From: Sphingobium terrigena
GTDB lineage: Bacteria > Pseudomonadota > Alphaproteobacteria > Sphingomonadales > Sphingomonadaceae
Assembly (NCBI RefSeq): GCF_003591655.1
Contig: NZ_QVRA01000014.1
Span: 1 to 64,000, forward strand
Length of the DNA stretch: 64,000 bases
Direction of reading: 5' to 3'
Below are positions 1 to 10,073 of the stretch, one piece after another. Position numbers and translations under genes: made by a program. How positions within the stretch are numbered: position 1 is the stretch's first letter; each line of letters starts with the position of its first letter. The notes under the pieces are model-generated. The model did no database searches. It saw nothing but the letters and a program-made list of their open reading frames with translations, and was not told the DNA's origin.

Positions 1-3
1 TTC

Positions 4-36
4 ATAAAAGGGCGACCCAAAAGGTCGCCCTTTTAT
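4..36. terminator. Perfect hairpin terminator upstream of the tRNA
   Basis: A perfect 14-bp inverted repeat (arms ATAAAAGGGCGACC and its complement, 5-nt loop) has A-rich and T-rich flanks on both sides. It therefore looks like a bidirectional rho-independent terminator. It probably ends the transcript of a gene left of the window. Confidence 0.8.
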
Positions 37-45
37 CGTTACCGT

Positions 46-1773
<1,728 letters not shown>

Positions 1774-2099
1774 TCGGAGTCTCCAGAGATGAGCTTTGGG
1801 GTCAGTCTACAGATTTGACCATGCTTGCCAATCTGCAGCTGCGATCAAAATTAGAGCGCGCTTCTATACTGCACTGCTGTCGGCCAACATTGATGGGCGG
1901 GCTTCGACATCGTCATCAATCAACCGTCGCGGGGTGCTACCGTTGGCTTTAGTCGGCAATCTGTGAGCAATTATTTGCGATGCTGGTGTAATCCGCCTTC
2001 TGTTGATCCGGCGGTCCGAGCAGATGCTCGGCCAGCTTGTTCCGACCTTGAGCAATGTCGTGGCGCAGGCCCAAGGCCACCAAGCTTCGTTTCACCGAT
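1774..2099. other. Gap without a convincing gene
   Basis: These 326 bases separate the recombinase start from the end of the ABC-3C operon. Short open frames here have no ribosome binding site and no recognisable product. The recombinase promoter should lie at the left edge, but no clear boxes can be assigned. Confidence 0.5.
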
Positions 2100-4070
2100 C
2101 TATGACGGCACGACCGATGCGCTTTCGTCGCTCTCGTCCGGCCAGTCGTTCGGAACGAGCGCGGGCGGCTTGGTCCACGGTTGCTCGACCAAGGCGGACT
2201 GGAACCAGTCGTCGCGAAGATTGGCGTGTTCCGTCACGATAATCTGGAATCCCTTGGCGTCCTCCTCGCCAAAGCGCCGGAGCACCTCGAACAAGCGGCG
2301 GACGGCTTCAAGATCCGCATCCGTTTCTGTCTTCTCGATCGATCCGCCGGCTGCGGCATAGACCGTCTCGGACGGAAAATAGACCTGGGTCGGCTGGTCG
2401 ATTAGCAGGAAGCGCGGCAAAGGCTGATCGTTGTTGGCGGCGAACCGGTGGAGCGCCAACAGGGCCGCCAAGTGGTAAGCAAGATGGTTCTCGCCCCCGC
2501 CCGTCCTGGGCATGTAGATCGGTCGGCTCGGTCGGTCGATTACAACGGTCAGGTTGTGCATGTCGAGGCGCGCCGGATACTGGCCGAATTCGCCGCCCAG
2601 ATCGGTAATGTAGCGCGACATGTGCATGGAGATGTTGTTCAGCGTCGAGGCGAGCCGTTCGCCGGAATCATCTGCCCCGATCTTTCGTTCCAGATCGTCG
2701 GCCTTCGCTTTCAACCGTTTCTCCTCGGCCTCAAGACGCGCCATCTCGGCGTCGGGAAGGAGATTCTCCAGGAAGAGGCTGACTCGGCCCACAACCCGGG
2801 ACGCGGCGTTGTTGCGATTACCCATCTGCGCGATGACCTCGTTTGAGGCGATCGCCGCCGACAGCTCGACCTCTTTGGTGCGGATCTGATCCCCAACCGC
2901 CTCAAGCGCCGTGCGCTGAACCACGAGATAGGCTTCCAGGGCAGGTCGCTCGCCCCGAACGGCGGTCATTTCCTGGTCCAGCGACTCGATCTCCGCCAGA
3001 AGCATGCTCGCGATAGGGCTGGATAGCGCCAGATTAGCTTCGGTGAAGGGCCACTGCCACTCGCCCGTTTCCTTGCTTTTCGGTAGGGCCTTGATCGAGG
3101 CCAGACGGTCGCGCTGCTCCCCGGCCTCGCTCTCGAAGCCCTCCGACCTTTTGGCGAACTGGACCGTAGCGTCGATCCGTCGCTGAATCTCGCGACGCTG
3201 CTCGCGAAGGCCGAAGAGGTTTGTTTCAATGGTGGCGACCCTCTGGCCGTCGTCTTCGGGCACGGGTGCCGGCGTCCACGACAGGGCGTCGCGAAGGAGG
3301 CTGACGACAGGCTCGCCGGCGCCGCGGTCGGTGGCGAATATGCCGACGCTGCGCGCTTCCGAAATCAATCCAAGAGCGCGCTCCTCGGAGGTTTCGACCG
3401 CGCCCCTGGCCTGCTCGAGCAGCTTGCCGTTCAGCCGGCGATCGCGCTGGAGCGTGCGCAGCTGGGCCTCCAGCTTGTAGCGGTTTCTCGAGGATACCCC
3501 CAGGAGAATAGGCAGGGTGTCCTTGATCGCCTGTGGTTGGAATGGCTCGTTTTGCCGGTAGAAGAGCTGGTCCTTGTTGGCGACGATCGTCTGCTTCTGG
3601 AACAGATAGTAATAGGTGTGCTTGATATTAGCGTCATAGCTCTCACGGCTGTTCTCCAGCGGCACCGCCGTGGTGTTCTCGGGGATGCCGATCATGCGTG
3701 AGAGAAGGGTCTCGACCCCGCTGTCGTCGTCATTGACCAGAAGATCAGTGTGGTCTGGAGCAGCGATGTCCGCACCGCGCCGGATCATAGCGGTGCTGCA
3801 GCTGCTTCGACCTGAGCCCGGCGACGGCTTGGCCACCAGCACCTGCTCTCCGGCGAACTGATAGATGACGGCGAACCAGCTTACGCGATCGCGTATGACG
3901 CCTTCGGGAATGTTGAAGGTCGAGCGCCCCATGCAATATTCGATGATTTCCGACAGAGCCGATTTGCCGGTCGAGGACCGTCCAGTGATGACATTGAGGC
4001 CGTTCAGGTGAAACTGCACATCCCGCCTGCGGCCGTCATAGCTATAGAGGTGGATCGACTTGATCTTCAT
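2100..4070 (-). CDS. ABC-3C system ATPase (SMC/RecN-like, DUF3732 type)
   Basis: This 656-aa protein starts with an ABC-type N-terminus whose P-loop is GRSSTGKS (residues 30-37), followed by EIIEYCMG. A long alpha-helical central region (about 190-470) is rich in charged coiled coil. A C-terminal lobe carries a TGGGENHLAYH signature and a Walker B-like LLIDQPTQVYF. This is the layout of the DUF3732 ATPases in ABC-three-component conflict systems, thought to sense invading nucleic acid or its complexes and license the effector. The ATG overlaps the stop of the middle component (ATGA), so the three genes are one translationally coupled operon read leftwards. It could also be described as an AAA_23-like ATPase. 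Confidence 0.85.
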   Translation of the reverse strand: MKIKSIHLYSYDGRRRDVQFHLNGLNVITGRSSTGKSALSEIIEYCMGRSTFNIPEGVIRDRVSWFAVIYQFAGEQVLVAKPSPGSGRSSCSTAMIRRGADIAAPDHTDLLVNDDDSGVETLLSRMIGIPENTTAVPLENSRESYDANIKHTYYYLFQKQTIVANKDQLFYRQNEPFQPQAIKDTLPILLGVSSRNRYKLEAQLRTLQRDRRLNGKLLEQARGAVETSEERALGLISEARSVGIFATDRGAGEPVVSLLRDALSWTPAPVPEDDGQRVATIETNLFGLREQRREIQRRIDATVQFAKRSEGFESEAGEQRDRLASIKALPKSKETGEWQWPFTEANLALSSPIASMLLAEIESLDQEMTAVRGERPALEAYLVVQRTALEAVGDQIRTKEVELSAAIASNEVIAQMGNRNNAASRVVGRVSLFLENLLPDAEMARLEAEEKRLKAKADDLERKIGADDSGERLASTLNNISMHMSRYITDLGGEFGQYPARLDMHNLTVVIDRPSRPIYMPRTGGGENHLAYHLAALLALHRFAANNDQPLPRFLLIDQPTQVYFPSETVYAAAGGSIEKTETDADLEAVRRLFEVLRRFGEEDAKGFQIIVTEHANLRDDWFQSALVEQPWTKPPALVPNDWPDESDESASVVPS

Positions 4071-4555
4071 GGTCGGACCCCCAAGGTCGTGTAAATTGTG
4101 ACGCGATCGCCAATCTGGGCGAATTCGCGACCGAGGAATTTCGCCACCCGCTGACAGGAGATCGACTCGGGCGTGCCATCTATTCCCTTGCGGACGCCCT
4201 CTCGGACCGTCCGCAGGCGACCGTCGGGCGTGACGACGAGGGCGCCGAGCTGCATCAGCAACCCGAGCGCCTCGAACGCGAACGGCAGGAGATCCGTCGT
4301 TCGTTTCGGCAGATCGACGAGCATCTGCGGATTAGCCACAACGATCTTCAGAAAATAGCTTCGGTTCGCCTTGGCGAGGGTTTCGCGCGCGTCCCGCTGC
4401 AGGCAGAGCGGCAGGACGAGCAGCGTAAGCGAGAACGGCATCCCACGCACATCTTCATCCTCATAGGCCGCGAGCGCGCGGAACAGGACAAGGCCGCAGA
4501 AGGCCGGATTGAAAAGGTTCCTGATCTCTACGGGTCTAAGGTCCCACCGTTTCAT
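4067..4555 (-). CDS. ABC-3C system middle component
   Basis: This 162-aa protein begins with an LRPVEIRNLFNPAF stretch, typical of the small middle components of ABC-three-component systems. The role of the family is poorly known; it is taken to be a helical adaptor between the ATPase and the effector. Its ATG overlaps the effector stop and its stop overlaps the ATPase ATG, both as ATGA. The position between an effector and a DUF3732 ATPase is the strongest support for the call. No catalytic motif is visible. Confidence 0.75.
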   Translation of the reverse strand: MKRWDLRPVEIRNLFNPAFCGLVLFRALAAYEDEDVRGMPFSLTLLVLPLCLQRDARETLAKANRSYFLKIVVANPQMLVDLPKRTTDLLPFAFEALGLLMQLGALVVTPDGRLRTVREGVRKGIDGTPESISCQRVAKFLGREFAQIGDRVTIYTTLGVRP

Positions 4556-5763
4556 GCAGCTACCCCGAGCAGATCGGCGAGGCGCTTCATGAATGCGGGA
4601 TTCCAGTGCACCCGCGGCATGGGACGGGCGTTGGCGAGAATCTGAAAGGCGCCGCGAACGACGTAAGCCTCGGTCACACGCTCCCTGATCCGCAATTCCC
4701 CGGTTTCCGTTTCAGCCCATTTGTAGAGTTGGCGTCCGGCCGCCCGGAAAGCGTCGTCCCCGCTGGCATCATGAAGGGTCTCGAAGATTATATCCCGGAA
4801 GCGGCCCCACTCTTCGATCAACCGATCCTCATATTCTTCCATCTCCCCCGAGATCAGCAGATTCTCCCGCGCCCAGCTCGACCGCTGCTCGAAGGCGCGG
4901 TAATAGTCGATGATAGCGCTCTGGATGCGGGCGGGGGATACGTCGAGGTCCCGAAGTTGCTCGACAAATAGACGGGTGTCGTTGGCGACGTCGATCCGCC
5001 CGTCGGGCATCCGGCCGCGGAAGGTGATGGGCAGACTGTCGGACCGGTACTCTTCGGCAATCGAAGAGAGCTTGTCCGACACCTCATGGCCGTAGACCAG
5101 GCCTATTCGCTCACCGGTGAGTACCTTGATCATCAAGTCCATCCACCAGCCTTCCAGCCGCTGGAAGAGCGGACCCCGGACGTCCCGGCGGACGGTCCTT
5201 AGATGCTGGTCGAGCACGATCTGCGAGATCGTGTCGATACGCGGGCTTCCGTCCAGAATGAGGATCCGGCCATAGAAGTCGACGAGTTCGTCCTCCGTCA
5301 GCTCGGCCAGATCCGTCTTGGTCTTGCCGATCGTCGCAGAGGTGCTGCGATCTAGAAGCATTGCGGCCATTGCTGCTCGATCTGCCGGATCGCTATCGAC
5401 CTCCGCAAACAGCGTCAGCTTCGATCCCGGCGCGATGACCGCCGTGGTGAACAAGACGAAGTCGGTGTTAGAGCTGATCCTGCCGTTGTCGACATAATAG
5501 GCCAGCCATACCCTCACGGATTTCCAGAAGTCGACGTCCAGATCCGTCAGCCTGTCGCCCTCGGCCTTGTGCTTCAGCGACGCCAGGGTCTTTCGTCCGC
5601 CCGCCGTGTCAAACTCGAGATCGTCGCTTTTCTCGATGAGAAGCGAGGTGCTTTCGGGCAGGGACAAAAGCCTCAGCAGCGCTAGCCTGGGCTGATATAT
5701 GAAGCCAAGTCCTGATTCCGCAGCGGAAAATATCGAGCGAGGTTCAGGCATTGCGTTCGGCAT
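4552..5763 (-). CDS. ABC-3C effector with Cap4-like nuclease N-terminus
   Basis: This 403-aa protein is the first gene of the three-gene operon. Residues 15-70 (GFIYQPRLALLRLL, then IEKSDDLEFD, then SLKHK at 62-66) match the E...D...(Q/L)xK pattern of the restriction-like dsDNA nuclease domain that many ABC-3C effectors share with Cap4. The remaining two thirds looks like the family C-terminal domain that contacts the middle component. The middle residue of the QxK motif environment is SLKHK rather than the usual LQxKH, so activity should be tested. The start is either 5763 or the Met four residues later; neither has a strong ribosome binding site. Confidence 0.75.
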   Translation of the reverse strand: MPNAMPEPRSIFSAAESGLGFIYQPRLALLRLLSLPESTSLLIEKSDDLEFDTAGGRKTLASLKHKAEGDRLTDLDVDFWKSVRVWLAYYVDNGRISSNTDFVLFTTAVIAPGSKLTLFAEVDSDPADRAAMAAMLLDRSTSATIGKTKTDLAELTEDELVDFYGRILILDGSPRIDTISQIVLDQHLRTVRRDVRGPLFQRLEGWWMDLMIKVLTGERIGLVYGHEVSDKLSSIAEEYRSDSLPITFRGRMPDGRIDVANDTRLFVEQLRDLDVSPARIQSAIIDYYRAFEQRSSWARENLLISGEMEEYEDRLIEEWGRFRDIIFETLHDASGDDAFRAAGRQLYKWAETETGELRIRERVTEAYVVRGAFQILANARPMPRVHWNPAFMKRLADLLGVAA

Positions 5764-6079
5764 CCCCTACCGCATGATGTCCTTCGGTCATCCACTGAAT
5801 CCCCTCATCGTCGCCTGATCATGGATGCAACTTCAGCTCGAAACAATAACTGAATAGCTACTGACGATCTTACAGCAGTGGCACCAGCGAACATCAGGAC
5901 GTCTGTTGCTACTACTGGAAGCTGCCGTTCCGCACCGCTGCCGGAATGTCGAGTAAGTTCCACGACTCCGCGTTCGCTTCCGGTAGCAGTCGACCCTTCC
6001 CGGGCATTCAACGATCCAATCTCCACATTCCAAAGGCGGACATTAGTTTAACGAACACGGGCTTCTGCCAGGCGTTCCA
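5764..6079. other. Intergenic stretch upstream of the ABC-3C operon
   Basis: These 316 bases separate the operon start from the end of the TfoX-domain gene. The ABC-3C promoter should lie at the left side. Overlapping short frames here lack coding character and no repeat stands out. Confidence 0.45.
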
Positions 6080-6415
6080 TCAACCGGATTTGCGCTTGGT
6101 CCTGACCTTGGGAGCAGGCAATTCCTGGGATGTGATACGAACGATCTCAGCAAGCCACTCACGGTCATCCCACTTTTCCGCGTCGATCAGGAGACAGGGC
6201 TTTGCACCGGGATATGGAGGGGCTTCTTCCGCACCGGCAGCGAATGCCCGCCCTCCAACCGTGGGCTTTACGAATAGGTGGTCGTCGCAGACCAATGCAA
6301 CCATTTTCCCATCGCAATAAATGCCGAATTCGCCAAACATCGCCTTGGCTGAAACGGTGCCGCTGCCTGCCAACTGCTCAACAAGGAATTCAACGGTTCT
6401 ACGATCTGACGCCAT
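6080..6415 (-). CDS. TfoX/Sxy N-terminal domain protein
   Basis: This 111-aa protein matches the TfoX N-terminal domain from end to end. It has the family pattern of a helical start, KAMFGEFGIYCDGKMVALVCDDHLFVK, GxxFAAGAEEAPPYPGAKPxxLID and a late helix. It ends in a basic tail (PKVRTKRKSG). Stand-alone TfoX-N proteins are common in alphaproteobacteria. Their role is not established, although the domain is named for competence regulation. It is isolated, with more than 300 bp of gene-free DNA on each side, so it is probably transcribed alone. Confidence 0.85.
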   Translation of the reverse strand: MASDRRTVEFLVEQLAGSGTVSAKAMFGEFGIYCDGKMVALVCDDHLFVKPTVGGRAFAAGAEEAPPYPGAKPCLLIDAEKWDDREWLAEIVRITSQELPAPKVRTKRKSG

Positions 6416-6747
6416 AAGGCAATATCGACTGTCCTGATGAAAAGGTCGAGGGTCAATCGACCCTTTGTGGCCGTTCAGCCCCCGATTCTTCGTTCCCAGC
6501 AGCGGTCCGTCTGCTTTCTCATTCTGGATGCCCGAGACTGGGCCGACAGCAGATTAGTACTTCCCAGCGGTCTTGCCGAGGAAACCTGTCATGGCGGCCG
6601 CAGCTTCGGTAAAACTGAGGTTGGGTGAACGGTGGGGCCGCTTAGCTCGCAACACCGAGGTTCGGCGTTATTGGGCCGCTGCCCTTTTCCGGCCGATAGT
6701 CAGCAAGCTATTTGAGGACTGCCCATCTCACTCAATCCGCTCATTTC
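6416..6747. other. Gap without a convincing gene
   Basis: These 332 bases contain only short overlapping frames without ribosome binding sites. The TfoX-gene promoter should be at the left edge. The rest may be a remnant of island rearrangement, but no recognisable element is visible. Confidence 0.45.
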
Positions 6748-7662
6748 TCAGGCTGGGCTGGGCTGTTGCCAAACCCCGAGCGTCAGTGCTTCATATCCGT
6801 TGAAGAAGCTTTCGAATTTAAAAAGGTGCCTTTGCCCGTCGTCGTTCACGAGGAGAACCTCGGCGTCACCAAGCGGACCAGCGCGCTGCGAACCCGAATA
6901 CCCGCTTACGATTCCAAACAGGTCAACATCCGTCAGGCGGCCAAAGTTCGCGCGGAACAGCGGTGACTGAACGCAATAGCGGCATGGGTTGACTGCGTCG
7001 AAATCCGCTTTACGTCGGCTTGAATGCGGGTGTCCTGTCACAAGAGCCACCATTGGCCGCTGAGCCTCTGCTTGCTCGACGAATCTCCAGAGGGTTGATG
7101 TGATAGTGTTGCCATAATGGCTACTTAGCTGCCGAATTAGAGTGATAGAGGGCGGGCTCGACATCGCCTCTTCAGTGAAGCGGTCAGCTAGGAACAGGAG
7201 CCGACCAGCCGCATAGTTGGCTTCGGCCTCCATCGTCTCGTGACATGACGGCGCCAATGTCACTCGGTCATCCCCGTACATCATGCCTTCGTGCCAAGGG
7301 ATGACGCTATGGCCGATTTCATGCGCCTCACTCCAGCGGTGCTTCAACTCCGGCACGTCAGCATCGAGCAAAATGCGTCTGGAATCCGGAAGATAGAGCG
7401 CCTTTAGGCTAAGCTTTGCGATCGCCTCCTTCAAAAGAGTTGGGCGCTGAAACACCTGCTGCCCGGCGATCTTCATCCGGCTGAAGACTTCGCTCACGAA
7501 CCCATGATCTGTCGAGCTGTAGAATTGCCTGTCGAGCTTGAGCAAATCGCGGACGATGCGCAGATCGATGGGTGGCTCGGGATTGCCGAGCCCTCGGATG
7601 ATCTTTTCGATCTGCCCGTCGATGTCCGAAATTGTGCGCGGACCGAGCGCGACATTCCTCAT
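6748..7662 (-). CDS. ImmA/IrrE-type metallopeptidase
   Basis: This 304-aa protein has the zinc protease motif HEIGHS near residue 115 and a downstream EAEANYAAGRLL helix providing the third ligand. This is the signature of the ImmA/IrrE (COG2856) family. Such enzymes cleave a partner DNA-binding repressor, and the HTH gene immediately upstream is the obvious partner. Its ATG overlaps that gene's stop (ATGA). A C-terminal extension with paired cysteines (NPCRYCVQ) lies beyond the peptidase domain. It could act as a stress- or damage-sensing protease or as the toxin of an HTH-peptidase pair; which one is not clear from sequence. Confidence 0.85.
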   Translation of the reverse strand: MRNVALGPRTISDIDGQIEKIIRGLGNPEPPIDLRIVRDLLKLDRQFYSSTDHGFVSEVFSRMKIAGQQVFQRPTLLKEAIAKLSLKALYLPDSRRILLDADVPELKHRWSEAHEIGHSVIPWHEGMMYGDDRVTLAPSCHETMEAEANYAAGRLLFLADRFTEEAMSSPPSITLIRQLSSHYGNTITSTLWRFVEQAEAQRPMVALVTGHPHSSRRKADFDAVNPCRYCVQSPLFRANFGRLTDVDLFGIVSGYSGSQRAGPLGDAEVLLVNDDGQRHLFKFESFFNGYEALTLGVWQQPSPA

Positions 7663-8144
7663 GCCCGTGACCGATCCGCTCGGTCCTGGATTACTGCGAC
7701 GACCGAATTAAGGAGATCGAGCTCGTCGTCGGAGAGGCGTCCGCGAAGTTCGGACCGTGCAGCGAATCGCCGCTGCGCGACATGGGGATCGACATCGTTC
7801 GCCACGATGACGCCAGCGAGCTCGTTCAGCTTCAATTGTGAAAAATGGAATTTCTGCGCAATGTACCAGACGGTCCGTCCCTCCACGCAATAATAGGGAT
7901 CCTCCTCAATAGCCTGCGCCTCGCTGAGTTCGATATTCACTGCGTTCGCGAACTCGTCAACCGACAGGCCCTCACGCCGCCGAAGCAGATGCACGAATTC
8001 ACCGAAGGTGGTGGCACTATCATCCGCTGCCTGGGCAGACAATCCGTCTGCCGGCTGGCCGAAAATGCTTCCGGCACCAATCGGGCCATCCGGCTCCGCA
8101 TCGATGCGGGCAAGCCACCATTCCCTTGATCTCTCTATCGGCAC
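7659..8144 (-). CDS. HTH (XRE-like) regulator paired with the ImmA-type protease
   Basis: From a GTG at 8144 with AGGAG 8 nt upstream, the product is about 161 aa. An XRE-like helix-turn-helix occupies roughly residues 45-85 (FGEFVHLLRRREGLSVDEFANAV...). The frame is open further upstream, but that part overlaps the GNAT gene and has no coding character, so the GTG start is preferred. The stop overlaps the metallopeptidase ATG. By family logic this protein represses its own operon and is the cleavage target of the protease. The start lies only 5 nt after the GNAT stop, so all four genes from 8973 to 6748 are likely one transcript. Confidence 0.7.
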   Translation of the reverse strand: MPIERSREWWLARIDAEPDGPIGAGSIFGQPADGLSAQAADDSATTFGEFVHLLRRREGLSVDEFANAVNIELSEAQAIEEDPYYCVEGRTVWYIAQKFHFSQLKLNELAGVIVANDVDPHVAQRRFAARSELRGRLSDDELDLLNSVVAVIQDRADRSRA

Positions 8145-8149
8145 TCTCT

Positions 8150-8767
8150 TCACTCCTGCGCCAATAACGTTTGAGCCACGTCGGAGGTCATCTCGTAATA
8201 TCGTAAATTTTGCACCTGTGCATCTGGACCGAGGTCGATCATGCCTTCCTTCTCGTAGTAAGGTTCCGCCTGCGGTAGGGAATGCAGCCCGATTCGCCCC
8301 TTGAAGCCCTCCTCGAAGCTTAGCTCGACCGCTGCGGCCAACAAAATCGGCCCTGCGCCGCGATACTTTTTCTGCGTGCCGGCAAATGACTGATTCCATG
8401 GCGCTACCTCCAGATAATCGACGTAGACGAGCGGCTTGCCGCTCACGCCTTCCAAGCGGGCCGTCTTGGTGAGATCGACCCGCATCAGTGCCTGCGTCAT
8501 CCCTTCAGCCGTGATGCTGAACGTTCGAAAGGCCAGCAGCTCGTCTTCAACGACCTTTGCTGCCCAGTTCCAGTGTCCGGTCTGCGGCCACTCCGACTTG
8601 GGCACGCCCTGTTCGTGGAGCGCAGCCTTGAGCGCGCCTAACGCAGGCTGCCAAGCATTGTGCCAGTCCATGATGTGATTCACGCCGATCCCGTAGACGA
8701 GTTCGGCAGGCACGACGTCGTCGGTCGTGAGATCCCGAAGGAAAGTCGGCGCGGTCGCAAAGGTCAC
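8150..8767 (-). CDS. GNAT-fold acetyltransferase, likely toxin of an RHH-GNAT pair
   Basis: This 205-aa protein shows a GNAT core in its C-terminal half: a VDYLEVAPWNQ strand, then KYRGAGPILL for acetyl-CoA binding, a helix, and a GLHSLPQAEPYYEKEGM end. It begins with GTG, and GTGA overlaps the stop of the upstream ribbon-helix-helix gene. This arrangement is that of toxin-antitoxin pairs in which a GNAT enzyme acetylates charged tRNA (TacAT/AtaT group). The N-terminal 90 residues are not typical of those toxins, so a different substrate is possible. The family call is firm; the toxin role rests on context. Confidence 0.7.
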   Translation of the reverse strand: MTFATAPTFLRDLTTDDVVPAELVYGIGVNHIMDWHNAWQPALGALKAALHEQGVPKSEWPQTGHWNWAAKVVEDELLAFRTFSITAEGMTQALMRVDLTKTARLEGVSGKPLVYVDYLEVAPWNQSFAGTQKKYRGAGPILLAAAVELSFEEGFKGRIGLHSLPQAEPYYEKEGMIDLGPDAQVQNLRYYEMTSDVAQTLLAQE

Positions 8768-8973
8768 AAAAGCATGAGCTCGGCTTTGTCCTGCGTAGCC
8801 TCGTTTTCGAAGACGAGTTTGTCGCCCTTCTCAACCCTTGCGTCGAGCATCTGATAGAGGCGCAGCGCTTGGCGCAGAACGGCGGTCTTGCTCAGATCCT
8901 TGCGCATCGACAGGTCTTCGAGCGCCCGCATCTCGGCGTCCGTGAGGTTGAGGGTCATGGTCCGCTTGGACAT
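8764..8973 (-). CDS. Ribbon-helix-helix antitoxin-like repressor
   Basis: This 69-aa protein starts with a beta strand (RTMTLNLTDAEM) and two helices ending in LSKTAVLRQALRLYQML. This is the ribbon-helix-helix fold used by antitoxins and CopG-type repressors. An acidic tail follows that could contact the GNAT partner. The ATG has GGAG 6 nt upstream. The upstream divergent promoter carries three TAGCTA palindromes spaced by whole helical turns, likely operator sites for this dimer. Confidence 0.8.
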   Translation of the reverse strand: MSKRTMTLNLTDAEMRALEDLSMRKDLSKTAVLRQALRLYQMLDARVEKGDKLVFENEATQDKAELMLL

Positions 8974-9098
8974 CGGAATCTCCGTTACTGCAGCACTGTA
9001 TATGGGCGTAATAGCTACATTGTCAACTTTAAACCTTTAATTTTTGCCTATTGAATAGCTAAAATATAGCTACTATGTATTGATGGAGGAGATGTCCA
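8974..9098. promoter_or_regulatory. Divergent promoter with phased TAGCTA palindromes
   Basis: This AT-rich 125-bp spacer lies between the RHH gene (left) and the CBASS operon (right). TAGCTA occurs at 9012-9017, 9056-9061 and 9067-9072, with offsets of 44 and 11 bp, so all three fall on one face of the helix. Two copies extend to ATAGCTAC. A ribosome binding site GGAGGAG sits before the CD-NTase ATG. Regulation of CBASS by the RHH protein is possible but inferred. Confidence 0.6.
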
Positions 9099-10064
9099 AT
9101 GAGTCGTGAGTACGTAAACCATGGTGACATTGTCCGCTTTGCGGATGCGCGCGTGAACCTGAAGCGCGAGGATGCCAGCGAGTTGCGTGCCCAAGCGAAC
9201 CGGTTGCGCGACAAGCTCGAGACCTATTTGTCGCATCATCCCGATTTCGGACTGAAGAAGATGCTTCTGTCCGGCAGCTTGGCGAAGGGGACGGCGCTCA
9301 AGTCGGTCAGCGATATCGATGTTGCCTGCTATGTGGCCTCGGAGTCCGCGCCGCATGCGGTCGGCGATCTGATCGAGTGGCTGGCCAAGCGCCTGGAAAG
9401 CGCGTTTCCGGGCTTTAAGCCGTCGCAGATCGTCCGTAAGACTTATTCGGTATCCGTGAATTTTATCGCGACCGGCAATGAAGTCGACATCGTGCCGATC
9501 CTCTATACGGGCGATCCTCAGTGGCGCGGCAATTTGATTTCGCAGGACACCGGCGAGCCGCTCATGACGAGCGTGCCGATGCACCTCGACTTTGTCCGCA
9601 AGCGCAAAGCGGGAAATCCGGTGCATTTCGCTCAAATGGTCCGGCTCATTAAATTCTGGGCCGGACTGAGGAAGCGCGAAGATAGCAATTTCCGTTTTAA
9701 GTCGTTCATGATCGAATTGATCCTGGCTCACTTAGCGGACCGGGGCGTCGCGTTGAACGACTATCCCGAGGCACTGCAATCGTTCTTCACCTTCCTAGCG
9801 AACGACCAGCTTCGGTCAGTGATTTCGTTCACTGATTATTATCCGGCAGGAACCTGCGTCTTGACCAGCAACCCGGTCCGCATCTGGGATCCGGTGAACT
9901 GCGAGAACAATGTGGCGAAGCTCTATACCGAAGCCAATCGCGGCTTAATCATCGAAGCAGCGATAGACGCCGGCGACGCGGTGGATGCGGCGCTCCGCGC
10001 GATTTCGAAGGGCGACACCGTCCGTTATTGGCAGAAGGTCTTCGGGCCGAGCTTTGACGTCTAA
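9099..10064 (+). CDS. CBASS CD-NTase (cyclic oligonucleotide synthase)
   Basis: This 321-aa protein has the polymerase-beta-like nucleotidyltransferase core. GS is at residues 59-60 in LLSGSLAKGT, DxD is Asp72/Asp74 in SDIDVACYV, and a third acidic residue is Asp130 in NEVDIVPIL. A helical OAS-like C-terminal half follows (RLIKFWAGLRKREDSNFRFKSFMIELILAHL). It should make a cyclic di- or trinucleotide second messenger after phage sensing. The next three genes (HORMA, TRIP13-like, SAVED nuclease) make this a type III CBASS, where the HORMA protein activates the synthase. The clade (C or D) cannot be decided by eye. All catalytic residues are present. Confidence 0.93.
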   Translation: MSREYVNHGDIVRFADARVNLKREDASELRAQANRLRDKLETYLSHHPDFGLKKMLLSGSLAKGTALKSVSDIDVACYVASESAPHAVGDLIEWLAKRLESAFPGFKPSQIVRKTYSVSVNFIATGNEVDIVPILYTGDPQWRGNLISQDTGEPLMTSVPMHLDFVRKRKAGNPVHFAQMVRLIKFWAGLRKREDSNFRFKSFMIELILAHLADRGVALNDYPEALQSFFTFLANDQLRSVISFTDYYPAGTCVLTSNPVRIWDPVNCENNVAKLYTEANRGLIIEAAIDAGDAVDAALRAISKGDTVRYWQKVFGPSFDV

Positions 10065-10073
10065 GGATCGACG

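Noticed and set aside
8145..8399. Extension of the HTH gene upstream of GTG 8144
   Set aside because: It overlaps the GNAT coding region in another frame and looks non-coding, while AGGAG precedes the GTG.
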